Both the position numbers and the translations under genes were made by a program. The notes under the pieces are model-generated. The model searched no databases. It saw only the letters and a program-made list of their open reading frames with translations, and had not been told where the DNA came from. From contig NZ_CM001240.1 in NCBI RefSeq assembly GCF_000230835.1, positions 2,550,501-2,614,500 on the forward strand: DNA of 64,000 nucleotides, in the 5' to 3' direction. Position 1 is the stretch's first letter, and each line of letters begins with the position of its first letter. This DNA is from Clostridium sp. DL-VIII (lineage in GTDB: Bacteria > Bacillota > Clostridia > Clostridiales > Clostridiaceae). Positions 42,230 to 51,511 of this stretch are shown here, piece after piece.

Positions 42230-42451
42230 ATGGCAGATATTAAGTTTGAAATAGAAAAAGAGTTAGGGAAAATATCAGAATCATCAAAAGGATGGACTAA
42301 AGAACTAAATTTAATAAGTTGGAATGGAAAAGAAGCTAAGTTTGATTTGAGAGATTGGGCGCCTGGACATGAGAAGATGGGTAAGGGTATTACTTTAAGT
42401 AATGATGAACTTAAAGCTTTAAAAGAATTATTAAATAGTATGGATATTTGA
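42230..42451 (+). CDS. YdbC-family PC4-like single-strand DNA-binding protein
   Basis: 73 aa. The WTKELNLISWNGKEAKFDLR and WAPGHEKMGKGITLSNDEL blocks match the bacterial YdbC/PC4 family, small proteins with a transcription-coactivator p15-like fold that bind single-stranded DNA. GGAGG before the ATG is good. It lies 64 bp after the hydrolase gene, probably in the same operon. Confidence 0.8.
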   Translation: MADIKFEIEKELGKISESSKGWTKELNLISWNGKEAKFDLRDWAPGHEKMGKGITLSNDELKALKELLNSMDI

Positions 42452-42504
42452 GATACTTTTTAGCTTATGCGTTGAAGATTGAGTGGCTATTTTCTAGCGA
42501 ATTA

Positions 42505-42533
42505 TTGACAACAATATATTTAAGTACTAATAT
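42505..42533 (+). promoter_or_regulatory. csoR promoter
   Basis: TTGACA and TAATAT with a 17-bp spacer, 47 bp before the csoR ATG. No CsoR palindrome is visible here. Confidence 0.65.
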
Positions 42534-42579
42534 TCTTTTATATGTATATATCATACTTTGTTATAAAGGAGGATTTAGT

Positions 42580-42855
42580 ATGCGTCAATGTATGGATATT
42601 CCTAAGATACAAACTAGAATTAAAAAAATTGAAGGTCAACTTAGAGCTATTTCAGAAATGGTAGATAAAGATGTTCCTTGTGAAGAAATTTTAATACAAA
42701 TTAATGCAGCTAAAAGTGCATTACATAAAGTTGGTCAAGTAGTACTAGAGGGGCATCTTCAACACTGTGTCCGTGAAGGAATAGAACATGGTGATGCTGA
42801 TAAGACAATTGCTGATTTTGCCAAGGCAGTAGAACATTTTTCGAGGATGTCATAA
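42580..42855 (+). CDS. csoR: CsoR-family copper-sensing repressor
   Basis: 91 aa all-helical metal-sensing repressor. The copper-ligand triad is visible as C34 (VPCEEIL), H59 and C63 (GHLQHC), with spacing identical to CsoR (Cys-x24-His-x3-Cys). N-terminal RIKKIEGQLRAISEMVD is the DNA-binding helix. ATG 42580 follows AGGAGG. It should repress the downstream P-type ATPase at a palindrome of 18 bp (42987-43004) and release it on Cu(I) binding. Confidence 0.87.
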   Translation: MRQCMDIPKIQTRIKKIEGQLRAISEMVDKDVPCEEILIQINAAKSALHKVGQVVLEGHLQHCVREGIEHGDADKTIADFAKAVEHFSRMS

Positions 42856-42887
42856 TAATATTTAAAAATGTAATGATTTTTTAATAG

Positions 42888-42916
42888 AAGGCAGTCAATA
42901 ATTTGGCTGCCTTTTT
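42888..42916 (+). terminator. Terminator after csoR
   Basis: AAGGCAG and CTGCCTT with a 12-base loop, followed by TTTGTTG. It makes the ATPase a separate transcript. Confidence 0.7.
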
Positions 42917-42952
42917 GTTGAAAAAATTTATAAGTAATTATGAAAATCATTC

Positions 42953-43004
42953 TTGACAAAAGACTTTTTCATAATTATCATATACCTATACCCCTAGGGG
43001 TATA
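42953..43004 (+). promoter_or_regulatory. Copper ATPase promoter with CsoR operator
   Basis: TTGACA and TATCAT are 17 bp apart (42953-42981), followed by the perfect palindrome TATACCCCTAGGGGTATA (42987-43004), the G-tract/C-tract form of CsoR operators. The site covers the transcription start. Confidence 0.85.
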
Positions 43005-43023
43005 TGAAAGGAGATGGTATGGA

Positions 43024-44886
43024 ATGTCTAAAATAAGTGAATTCATAAAGGATGAAGAAAAACGAACTATGATAATGCTCATAATATCAGTATTATCGCT
43101 TATAATTAGTTTTTTTAATTTAATAGATTTACCCTTTGATGCAGCTTATATAGCAATAGTTTTATGTGGCTTGCCAATTATTAAAGAAGCAGTGATTGGA
43201 CTTGTTACTGAGTTTGATATTAAAGCAGATGTGTTAGTATCTATGGCTTTAATAGCATCAGTAATCATCGGTGAAATATTTGCAGCAGGAGAAGTTGCAT
43301 TTATTATGACTTTAGGCGCACTACTTGAGGAACATACTGTTGCAAAAGCTAAATCCGGAATTGAAAAATTAGTTAATTTAACACCAACAATAGCAAGAGT
43401 AATTGTTGATGGAAAAGAAAAAATGATTAAAGCTAAAGATGTTTTAGTAGATGATATAATTAAAGTCTTACCAGGAGAAACAGTACCAGTCGATGGGGTT
43501 TTAATTGAAGGAGAAACGTCAATAGATCAATCTGTTATGACAGGTGAATCTATGCCTGTAGATAAGAATATTGGAGATGAGGTCTTTAGTGGTACTGTAA
43601 ATCAATTTGGAGCCTTCAATATGAAAGCAAGCAAAATTGGTGAAGACAGTTCACTCCAAAGAATGATCCGTCTTGTAAAATCAGCAGATGCAGGAAAAGC
43701 AAAGATTGTAGGAATGGCAGACAGATGGGCTACTTGGATTGTCGTAATTGCATTAATATCAGCAATAGGTACATGGCTTGTTACAGGTGAAATTCTTCGT
43801 TCTGTTACGATATTAGTTGTATTTTGCCCTTGTGCATTAGTTTTAGCAACGCCAACAGCAATTATGGCAGGTATAGGAAATGCAACAAAATACGGTATTT
43901 TAATTAGAGAAGGGGATGCTCTTGAAAGATTATCAAAAGTTAAGAAAATTACTTTTGATAAAACAGGAACTTTAACGTATGGAAAGCCTAAGGTTACTAA
44001 AGTATGTACCTTTGACAAAGACATATCAGAACAAGAATTATTAAATTTAATGGCCAGTGTTGAGAAATCTTCTGAGCATCCACTTGGAAAAGCAATTGTA
44101 GAATACTATAAGACAGTATCGAAGAAAGAATTTAAGAAAGTTACAGACTTTAAGATGGTAATTGGTAAAGGGGTTTCTGGAAAAATAGATAATAATAAGA
44201 TAATAGCAGGAAACAACAAACTGTTACAAGAACATCAGTTAAGCTTAAGTAATGTTCAAGAAACTTTATCTGGCGATTTTATAGAAAAAGGATGCACAGT
44301 TGTGTACATTGCACAAGATGCTGATATAAAAGGTTTTGTAGTTTTAGAGGATGTACTAAGAGAAGATGTTAAAAATATAATTCAAAAAATTAAAAAATTA
44401 AATATAGAGTCTGCATTAATTACAGGTGATAATAAAAAGACAGCAGAAAATATAGGAACTTTATCTGGTATTGAAAAAGTATATTCAGAATGCCTGCCAG
44501 AAGATAAATTATCTATAATTGAAGATTTTCAAAAAAATGGACAACTTGTTTCTATGATCGGAGATGGGGTAAATGATGCACCAGCGTTAAAGAAAGCTTT
44601 TGTTGGAATTGCCATGGGTGGGATAGGAAGTGATATTGCTGTAGATGCGGCAGATATAGCTCTTGTAAATGATGATATAAAGTGCATCCCACATTTATTG
44701 GAGCTTTCAAAGAGAACCATGAAAACAATAAAAATTAATCTTATATTATCAATGACCTTAAATTTTGTTGCCATTATATTAGCCATGACAGGTATTCTAA
44801 ATCCAATTGTAGGAGCACTAGTACATAATGTAGGCTCTGTTATAGTTATTTTACATTCAGCATTATTATTAAAATGGAGAAGCTAA
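43024..44886 (+). CDS. Heavy-metal P1B-type ATPase, probably copper exporter
   Basis: 620 aa. TGES motif SVMTGESMPVDKN, membrane metal-site CPC (VVFCPCALVLATPTAIM), phosphorylation motif ITFDKTGTLTYGKPK, SSEHPLGKAIV with the HP dipeptide of P1B pumps, and GDGVNDAPALKKA. There is no N-terminal HMA/CxxC domain. The last helices read NLILSMTLNFVAIILAM and LVHNVGSVIVILHSAL, with Asn and His-Asn in place of the Cu-type YN and MSxS, so copper is supported mainly by the CsoR gene and operator. Start 43024 follows AAAGGAG at 10 nt. Confidence 0.87.
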   Translation: MSKISEFIKDEEKRTMIMLIISVLSLIISFFNLIDLPFDAAYIAIVLCGLPIIKEAVIGLVTEFDIKADVLVSMALIASVIIGEIFAAGEVAFIMTLGALLEEHTVAKAKSGIEKLVNLTPTIARVIVDGKEKMIKAKDVLVDDIIKVLPGETVPVDGVLIEGETSIDQSVMTGESMPVDKNIGDEVFSGTVNQFGAFNMKASKIGEDSSLQRMIRLVKSADAGKAKIVGMADRWATWIVVIALISAIGTWLVTGEILRSVTILVVFCPCALVLATPTAIMAGIGNATKYGILIREGDALERLSKVKKITFDKTGTLTYGKPKVTKVCTFDKDISEQELLNLMASVEKSSEHPLGKAIVEYYKTVSKKEFKKVTDFKMVIGKGVSGKIDNNKIIAGNNKLLQEHQLSLSNVQETLSGDFIEKGCTVVYIAQDADIKGFVVLEDVLREDVKNIIQKIKKLNIESALITGDNKKTAENIGTLSGIEKVYSECLPEDKLSIIEDFQKNGQLVSMIGDGVNDAPALKKAFVGIAMGGIGSDIAVDAADIALVNDDIKCIPHLLELSKRTMKTIKINLILSMTLNFVAIILAMTGILNPIVGALVHNVGSVIVILHSALLLKWRS

Positions 44887-45367
44887 ATAAAATGAAATCA
44901 TTAATATTTTGTTTCTTTGATATTTGTTAAAATGTCAAAAGACAGTAAGTAACAAATGCCTATATATAAATTTTTTAGTTAATTATGATTTCATATTGGG
45001 ATTGTATTTAATGCAGGAGAAAAAAGCTCATCAGATTCAAAATCTGATGAGCTTTTTCAACAACCTGGGCATACAATGTATGCTCTTTTACTTTTGACGC
45101 ATCTAGTTTTTATTAATTTATCTAAAATTAAAACATAATGAAATTTTTTATAAAATAATTAGTATTAAAGCTTATTGAATATTAGCCTAAATTAGTATAA
45201 TATATTCACGTATAGAAAAATATGCTAAAGTTTGAATTATATATAAATCAAACTTTGATAATTTATGATTTTATTAATCTTATATTAAGATAGGAGGGAG
45301 TGTTACAGTGGTTAGATATCAGATAAAACTCTGATAGTACCAGTCAAAAGTAAGGAGTGACGAAAAA
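44887..45367. other. Intergenic stretch before the tannase-family gene
   Basis: Holds a strong terminator (45021-45057) and the leader of the next gene, with TTAAGATAGGAGGGAGTG at 45284-45302 but no ORF attached to that site: GTG and ATG follow with early stops. Confidence 0.45.
45021..45060 (+). terminator. Strong intrinsic terminator
   Basis: 16-bp perfect stem (AAAAAGCTCATCAGAT / ATCTGATGAGCTTTTT) around TCAAA. It closes the copper ATPase unit. Confidence 0.9.
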
Positions 45368-47035
45368 ATGAAAATTTCAAAGAAAAGTTGGACTACTATA
45401 AGTGCTTTTGCTGCCAGTTGTGTGTTTATGTTTAATGGAAGCAGCACAGCAGCATTCGCTAATCAAAAAGATTCTATAGTTATTGCTACATCATCAGCTA
45501 CTAATCTAAAAGATTTTAAGGTTTCTGATGCATCAAGCAATTTTACGATACCAGCAGAAATTCCTGCATCGAAAATAGGGCTGCCTACATCAGGTGCTAC
45601 GATCAGTTCAGCAACCATAGTTAAATCTGATGAAAAGGATAATCTAAATGGAGAATACTGCAAGGTATTAGGTGCAATCCATCCAGTAGATAAAACTGCT
45701 CCAGACATTAACTTTCAGGTTAACCTTCCTGTAAAATGGAACAGTAAAATACTACAATATGGTGGCGGCGGATTTGACGGTGCTCTGGTTACTGCTGATA
45801 GTGGATATTACGGGCAAATGGTTTCAGACCCGACACCTTTAGCTCAAGGGTATGTGACATTTGGCAGTGATAGTGGCCATGTAAATTCTTCATATTGGGA
45901 TAGTAAATGGGCGCTTAATGATGAAGCATTGAATAATTTTGCCTCTGACCAGTTAAAGAAAACAAAAGATACAGTACTAGAAATAGTACAGGCCTTTTAT
46001 AAATCCAAGCCGTCTCAGGTATATTTTGTTGGTGGGTCTAATGGCGGACGAGAAGCGTTGAAAGTTGTGCAACGTTTTCCAACAGAATATAACGGCGTTA
46101 TTTGCTATTTCCCTGTATTAAACTGGGTGCCTAAGGCAATTGCAGATAGCAGGAATGCAGATGCCGTAGAGGCTAATAATGGAGCGGGCTGGATCAGTCC
46201 TGAACAGTATAAGCGTGTTAATCAAACCATCCTTGGAATAGATGATGGATTAGACGGCGCTCGGGATGGCATAATAAGCAACATTTTTGGAGCTGAAAAA
46301 AAGAAGGATGAAGTTTTAAAAGCTTTAAAAAATATATTATCAGATGCGCAGATAAAAACATTAGAAACATTTGCTTCACCTATGAAATTTAATTATCCTC
46401 TTGCTAATGGATTAACCACCATGCCGGGATATCCTGTTTTTAAAGGAGCGCCTTTAGAAGATATGTATCTAAACCAATTTGGTACAGCACCAACTGCCAG
46501 AGATGGCATAATGGCAGCATCTGGGGATGCTGTTATTAAAGATATGATAGTTAGAGATGATAATTTTAATCCTGAAAGTTTTGATCAAGATAAATGGCAC
46601 GACAAAGTTGTACAAGCTTCAGAATTGCTTGATGCTACAGATCCAGATATCTCAGCTTTTAAAAATAATGGAGGAAAATTGATTCTTATTCATGGAGCAG
46701 GAGACCAAATTGTTACCTTTCAAGGCACAATCGACTACTATAATGAGTTAGTTAACAAGTTTGGTAAAGACTCCCTTGGTGAGTTCGTAAAATTCTATAT
46801 GGTTCCAGGAAATGGCCATTATAACTCAGAAACCTGGAATATGGAATCAGACACATTAGACGCATTGGATCAATGGGTAGTAAATAATAAATCTCCTGAA
46901 AATTTGATTGTAACAGATGGGTCTGAAAAGACTGCAGGCCGCACACGTCCGCTTTTAGAATATCCTGCTTATCCAGAGTATAAAGGAAGCGGAGATGTAA
47001 ATTCCGCTGGAAGTTTTATCAGCGCTACCCCTTAA
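45368..47035 (+). CDS. Secreted tannase/feruloyl-esterase-family protein
   Basis: 555 aa. A type I signal peptide (residues 1-32, hydrophobic, cleavage near AAFA-NQ) shows it is exported. The catalytic domain contains the nucleophile elbow YFVGGSNGGREALKVVQRFP, acidic region GAGDQIVTFQGTID and catalytic His in MVPGNGHYNSETWN, with the ADPDGLDGA-like loop DDGLDGARDGII typical of the fungal tannase/feruloyl esterase (PF07519) family. It hydrolyses plant phenolic esters by family analogy. AAGGAG lies before the ATG. Monocistronic; codon use is somewhat richer in GC than surroundings. Confidence 0.88.
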   Translation: MKISKKSWTTISAFAASCVFMFNGSSTAAFANQKDSIVIATSSATNLKDFKVSDASSNFTIPAEIPASKIGLPTSGATISSATIVKSDEKDNLNGEYCKVLGAIHPVDKTAPDINFQVNLPVKWNSKILQYGGGGFDGALVTADSGYYGQMVSDPTPLAQGYVTFGSDSGHVNSSYWDSKWALNDEALNNFASDQLKKTKDTVLEIVQAFYKSKPSQVYFVGGSNGGREALKVVQRFPTEYNGVICYFPVLNWVPKAIADSRNADAVEANNGAGWISPEQYKRVNQTILGIDDGLDGARDGIISNIFGAEKKKDEVLKALKNILSDAQIKTLETFASPMKFNYPLANGLTTMPGYPVFKGAPLEDMYLNQFGTAPTARDGIMAASGDAVIKDMIVRDDNFNPESFDQDKWHDKVVQASELLDATDPDISAFKNNGGKLILIHGAGDQIVTFQGTIDYYNELVNKFGKDSLGEFVKFYMVPGNGHYNSETWNMESDTLDALDQWVVNNKSPENLIVTDGSEKTAGRTRPLLEYPAYPEYKGSGDVNSAGSFISATP

Positions 47036-47251
47036 TGAAATGGAAAGAGATTATTTTATCATAAAACTCGAATTTTAATTCTTTATTATGATTAATTAAA
47101 GTTTATAAGCGCAAATATATGTTGAATTATTATATAGATTAATACAATATAAGTGAAGGAAATTAAAAGTTTGTCAAAATTATTTGTTTTGTTTAAAACA
47201 CAGTAGTTTTGGGGTATAATTTTACTATGAGGTAAATCCATATGAATATGG

Positions 47252-47311
47252 CTAATTTAGAGCTTCAAAGGGAGCAAAGAAGAGTCATAAAGGAAATGCC
47301 AGTATAATGGA
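47252..47311 (+). pseudogene. Probable remnant of the small antitoxin preceding the zeta gene
   Basis: A short reading with LELQREQRRVIKEMPV lies immediately upstream of the zeta-toxin fragment and stops after 21 codons. Its position fits an epsilon-like antitoxin, but the sequence is too short to prove it. Confidence 0.3.
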
Positions 47312-47590
47312 TATACATTATTTGCAGGCATAAATGGTTCAGGAAAAACCTAAATATATAAATTAGTATTCTTCAATGAAAATTATATAGGAAAGAGAAT
47401 TAATGCTGACGAAATGCTTGCAAGGATTGGATCATGGCAAGATAATAATCTTCAAATTAAAGCGGGGAGAGAAGCTGTTAAAATGATTGATTATTATATA
47501 AAAAATGATATATCATTTCATCAAGAAACTACTTTATATGGTGAAAGTATAATCATGAATATAAAGAAAAAAGGTACTGCTCGAGCAGAG
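47312..47590 (+). pseudogene. Zeta-toxin family remnant
   Basis: The reading YTLFAGINGSGKT is the Walker A motif of zeta kinases, followed by an in-frame stop, then RINADEMLARIGSWQDN, LQIKAGREAVKMIDYYIKND, ISFHQETTLYGES and IIMNIKKKGTARAEH. The order fits a zeta toxin (UDP-sugar kinase) N-terminal half; the rest is missing and a terminator follows. Confidence 0.75.
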
Positions 47591-47600
47591 CATAATATAA

Positions 47601-47640
47601 AGCCTTGTTCAGTGCTATATTGGACAAGGCTCTTATTATA
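47601..47640 (+). terminator. Terminator
   Basis: AGCCTTGTTCA and TGGACAAGGCT pair with one wobble, then CTTATTATAT. Confidence 0.65.
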
Positions 47641-47692
47641 TAAAAAGTATTGTATTTAATTTTTTAGATTACTTTAGATTGAAGGTGAAGTT

Positions 47693-48610
47693 ATGACATT
47701 GCAACAATTAAAATATGCAGTTGAGATCGCAAGATGTGGATCTATTACAAAAGCAGCAAGGCAGCTTTTTATTAGCCAGCCAAGTCTTTCTAATGCAATT
47801 ATGGAACTTGAAACTGAGATCGGAATTCCCATCTTTAATAGAACTAATAAAGGAAGCATAATTTCTAGTGAAGGAGCTGAATTTTTAGGCTATGCAAAGC
47901 AAGTGATTGAACAAACTGAATTACTCGAGAACCGCTATTCCAATAAAAAACAGTTAAGACAAAATTTTTCTGTTTCGACTCAACACTATGCTTTTGCAGT
48001 TAGCGCTTTTGTAAATCTTATAAAAGAATATAATTTGGATGAATATGAATTTTCATTAAGAGAAACTAGAACCTATGAAATTATAGAAGATGTGAAAAAT
48101 ATTCGAAGTGAAATAGGAATTCTTTATTTAAATGAATTTAATTCTAAGGTTATTAATAAATTTTTGAAAGAAAATAATTTGGTTTTTAAGGAATTATTCA
48201 AAGCAAATCCTCATATTTTCATTAGTTCTGAAAATCCACTTGCAAATAAAAAATATGTTACGTTAAAAGAATTAGAACAATATCCATATCTTTCATTTGA
48301 ACAAGGTGAATTTAATTCTTTTTATTTTTCAGAAGAAATTCAAAGTACTCTTACCCATAAAAAAAGTGTTACTGTAAGTGATAGGGCGACGTTGTTCAAT
48401 TTACTTATTGGATTAAATGGTTATACTATTTCAACTGGAGTTATTAGCCATGATTTAAATGGAAACAATATAATTTCTATTCCGCTGCAATTAAAAGATG
48501 AAATTACTATTGGATATATTGTTCATGAGAATATATCTTTAAGTAAAATAGCTTTAGATTATGTTGAATTATTAAAAGAAACATTAATAGGAGAATTAAA
48601 TCAGATATAG
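47693..48610 (+). CDS. LysR-family transcriptional regulator
   Basis: 305 aa. N-terminal winged helix (MTLQQLKYAVEIARCGSITK, AARQLFISQPSLSNAIMELE) and C-terminal effector domain (IGILYLNEFNSKV, PHIFISSENPLANKKYVTLK, VSDRATLFNLLIGLNGYTIS). Position upstream of a MetE-like gene in the same direction, 141 bp away, suggests control of methionine or sulfur metabolism, as CysB/MetR-type regulators do. That link is by context. Confidence 0.9.
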   Translation: MTLQQLKYAVEIARCGSITKAARQLFISQPSLSNAIMELETEIGIPIFNRTNKGSIISSEGAEFLGYAKQVIEQTELLENRYSNKKQLRQNFSVSTQHYAFAVSAFVNLIKEYNLDEYEFSLRETRTYEIIEDVKNIRSEIGILYLNEFNSKVINKFLKENNLVFKELFKANPHIFISSENPLANKKYVTLKELEQYPYLSFEQGEFNSFYFSEEIQSTLTHKKSVTVSDRATLFNLLIGLNGYTISTGVISHDLNGNNIISIPLQLKDEITIGYIVHENISLSKIALDYVELLKETLIGELNQI

Positions 48611-48751
48611 TTTAAAACTATGTTTAGCCATATAATTTAGGAATTATTTTATACATAGAAAAATGTATTATACTTGTTTTATTAAAGAACATTAAAAAAT
48701 ATAAGTTCTAATTGTTATTAAAAAAAGTTTAGAATAAAAGGAGAGACAAGC

Positions 48752-49888
48752 ATGATACAATTTAAAAATGCAAAGAAAAGAGAAGTAACACCATTTAGAT
48801 ATGATATTGTTGGAAGTTTTTTAAGACCAAAAGTTCTAAAAGAAGAAAGAGCAAAATTTATAAAAGGAATAATTTCTAGCGAGGAATTAAAGAACATTGA
48901 AGATATTGAAATTACAAAACTAATTGAAAAGCAAAAAAAAGCCAGCTTAAAAGTAATAACAGATGGAGAATTCCGTCGTTCTTGGTGGCACCTTGATTTC
49001 ATATGGGGATTAAATGGTGTTGAAAAAGTAGAAATAGATAGTGGATATAAATTTAATGGCTTAGAAACAAGGCCAGAAACTGCAAGGTTATCAGGTAAAA
49101 TAACTGGTGAAAATCATCCTTTTGTTGAACATTTTAAATTTATTAACCAATTTGCACAAGAGGGAATTGTAGCAAGACAAACAATTCCTGCGCCAGCTCA
49201 ATTTTTAGCAGAATTACAACGTGCAGAAAATAAAGAAGCTACAAATAAATCTTATAATAACATTAATGAGTTAACAAATGACATTGCAAAAGCTTATCAA
49301 ACAGTAATAAAAGATTTATATGATGCGGGATGCAGAAGCTTACAACTTGATGATTGTACATGGGGAATGTTTTGTGATAAAAAATACTGGGAAGCTCGTC
49401 AAGATGCTGGAGTTGATTTAAAAGAACTTGCAGAGATTTATGTAAAAGTTAATAATCAGGCAATTTCAAAGCATCCAGATGATATGATTGTTACAACTCA
49501 TGTCTGCAGAGGAAATTATCATTCAACATTTGCAGCTTCTGGTGGATATGAGCCAATTGCAGAAATTCTATTTGGAAAAGAAAATGTAGATGGATTTTAT
49601 CTTGAATTTGATACAGATAGGGCAGGTGATTTTTCACCACTTCGTTTCTTAGGTGCTGGAAAACAAGTTGTTTTAGGAATTGTATCTTCAAAAATTGGGA
49701 AATTAGAAGATAAGGCTGCTATAATTGACAGAATTAAAGAAGCTACTAAATATGTTGATATTAACAATATTTGTATTAGTCCACAATGTGGATTTGCTTC
49801 TACCGAAGAAGGAAATATTCTTACAGAGGATGAACAGTGGAATAAAATTCTATTAATTAAAGAAATTGCTGATGAAATCTGGAAATAA
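48752..49888 (+). CDS. Cobalamin-independent methionine synthase family protein (YxjG/YxjH-like)
   Basis: 378 aa, equivalent to the catalytic C-terminal domain of MetE without the N-terminal half. It contains the MetE-type barrel: FRYDIVGSFLRPKVLKEERA, ISDGE-like VITDGEFRRSWWHLDF, IPAPAQFLAELQ, SLQLDDCTWGMFCD, zinc ligands in VTTHVCRGNYHS and ISPQCGFAS. Such single-domain proteins transfer methyl groups to homocysteine or process methylated sulfur compounds. AAGGAG stands before the ATG. The preceding LysR gene may regulate it. Confidence 0.85.
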   Translation: MIQFKNAKKREVTPFRYDIVGSFLRPKVLKEERAKFIKGIISSEELKNIEDIEITKLIEKQKKASLKVITDGEFRRSWWHLDFIWGLNGVEKVEIDSGYKFNGLETRPETARLSGKITGENHPFVEHFKFINQFAQEGIVARQTIPAPAQFLAELQRAENKEATNKSYNNINELTNDIAKAYQTVIKDLYDAGCRSLQLDDCTWGMFCDKKYWEARQDAGVDLKELAEIYVKVNNQAISKHPDDMIVTTHVCRGNYHSTFAASGGYEPIAEILFGKENVDGFYLEFDTDRAGDFSPLRFLGAGKQVVLGIVSSKIGKLEDKAAIIDRIKEATKYVDINNICISPQCGFASTEEGNILTEDEQWNKILLIKEIADEIWK

Positions 49889-49971
49889 AATTTTATATAT
49901 GCTGTAAAAAAGCTTTTTATGATAAAAACGAGGCCATATAATTAATTTCCTTTAGGCATAATTATAATCAT

Positions 49972-50300
49972 TCATTGAATATGAACATATGCAGGGAAAT
50001 TAGAAATATAATAATTTATCCAATAATACTTAAAAAATCTGGAAATATTCCTAATAAGTATAAACTTATTAATTCAGAAGAAATAATATTAGTATAATCA
50101 AAAATAGAAGTTTCTTTAGCTGGAGCATACTTATAAGCAAAAGTTATTCCAAATTGTCCTAGACTTGCAAAAACTCCAGCTAAAATTAAGTAAATTAATT
50201 GAATAAGCTCCATGGGAGCATAATATAGTTGGATTGTTAAGTTTATAGAGTAGCTCGAAGATTTAAAGTTCTTATATGCAATTATTAAAATTTGTATCAT
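49972..50300 (-). pseudogene. C-terminal remnant of an EamA/DMT-family transporter
   Basis: The reading LIQLIYLILAGVFASLGQFG, ITFAYKYAPAKETSIFDYTN, GIFPDFLSIIG is the last two or three helices of a drug/metabolite transporter. TAA interrupts the frame at 50016, after which IIIFLISLH continues. The N-terminal helices are missing. Confidence 0.75.
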
Positions 50301-50415
50301 ATTTATAATTTATGCTAAAGTTAATAAACCGAAATAATAAAATTAGAAACTTTAATATGAAAAGTAAGTAGTATTAAAAACAAACTTCCTTTTCATAGAT
50401 ACTATATAAATTGTT

Positions 50416-51006
50416 TTATAAGTAATATGGAACCACAATTGAATTCCAATTTTCAATTATGCAATCTGTAATTATAGGATCATACATAATTCCTTTGTTA
50501 TTTAATATTTCATTATAACATTCAATATTACCTATTGGTTGTTTATAAGGCCTTTTACTTCTCATAGCATCTATGGAATCACAAATAGCTATTATCCGAG
50601 AGCCTAAAGGAATTTCTTCTTTAGATAATCCATGGGGATAGCCATTCCCATCCCATCTTTCATGATGATGTAAAACTATACGCGAAATTTCTTTTAAACT
50701 GTTTGTCTTTTTTAATATGTTATAGCCTATTTCAGAATGCATTTTCATTTGTTCCCATTCATATGTATTAAGTTTACCAGTTTTTTTTAATACATTATCT
50801 GGTACACCTATTTTACCGATATCGTGCAAATGCCCTGAAATATGAATCATCTGTAAACTTGCATTATCTAGATTCAATTTTTTGCTTAAATCATACGCTA
50901 TATTTCCAACTCTAGTAGAATGCCCAGCAGTATAAACATCCTTTGCATCTAATGATGCAGCCAATGCTTCAATAATATCATGATACATTTCAAAATCTAA
51001 TATCAT
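50416..51006 (-). CDS. HD-GYP domain protein, c-di-GMP phosphodiesterase type
   Basis: 196 aa, just the HD-GYP domain. Metal and catalytic motifs: HSTRVGNIAYDLS, HDIGKIGVPDNVLKK, LHHHERWDGNGYPHGLSKEE, ICDSIDAMRSKRPYK. HD-GYP proteins hydrolyse c-di-GMP to GMP or pGpG. No sensor or membrane domain is fused, so input must come from elsewhere. AAGGAG is before the ATG. A promoter with a Fur-like box is about 375 bp upstream on this strand. Confidence 0.9.
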   Translation of the reverse strand: MILDFEMYHDIIEALAASLDAKDVYTAGHSTRVGNIAYDLSKKLNLDNASLQMIHISGHLHDIGKIGVPDNVLKKTGKLNTYEWEQMKMHSEIGYNILKKTNSLKEISRIVLHHHERWDGNGYPHGLSKEEIPLGSRIIAICDSIDAMRSKRPYKQPIGNIECYNEILNNKGIMYDPIITDCIIENWNSIVVPYYL

Positions 51007-51511
51007 ATAATTCTCCTTTCTAATGGAATAAGTTTAAATAGTATATAAAAAGACTTTCCTAAAATAATGTTATACAATGCAGTTTTATTATGAATGATAA
51101 TAGATAATTAAATTGCAGTGTATTGAATTTTATCTTAAGAAAGCCTAATATATAATTTTGTGGAACATAATTACATTTTATATTAGGAGCTTACAGTCAT
51201 GTATCAAAATTTTTCAGCGTGTGTGAACTGAAAAAAAATATTTGGTATTTTAATATGTTCCATAAAATATTAACAAATTTTGAATTAATAATAAGCTGAG
51301 TTTGAATGTCGTTATATTACCTGTTCCTGACCAATATACTATTTTTATTTAAGTAGCACTTTTTTTAGTGATTAAATAAATATGAAAATCATTATCAATA
51401 AAAGAATATGATATATTTACAATTTTGTCAAGCATTAGTAGAGAAAATTACAGATATATTATTCAAACTTAAATTTTGCAAAAGATATAATTATAGTGCA
51501 CATTAGTTATA
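51007..51511 (-). other. Long 5' region of the HD-GYP gene
   Basis: No gene. It contains a complete promoter with Fur-like site (51379-51431) and an imperfect hairpin near 51139-51192 (CCTAATAT/ATATTAGG). Both could belong to a small RNA or a long leader. Confidence 0.45.
51379..51431 (-). promoter_or_regulatory. Promoter with Fur-like box
   Basis: On the minus strand TTGACA (51431-51426) and TATTCT (51408-51403) are 17 bp apart, and the Fur-like sequence around TGATAATGATTTTCA (51395-51381) covers the expected start; 51379-51397 agree with the 19-bp Fur consensus at 15 positions by my count. Confidence 0.55.

Noticed and set aside
45284..45360. Small leader ORF after the AGGAGGG at 45290-45300
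   Set aside because: The GTG that follows stops within a few codons, so only the site itself was noted.
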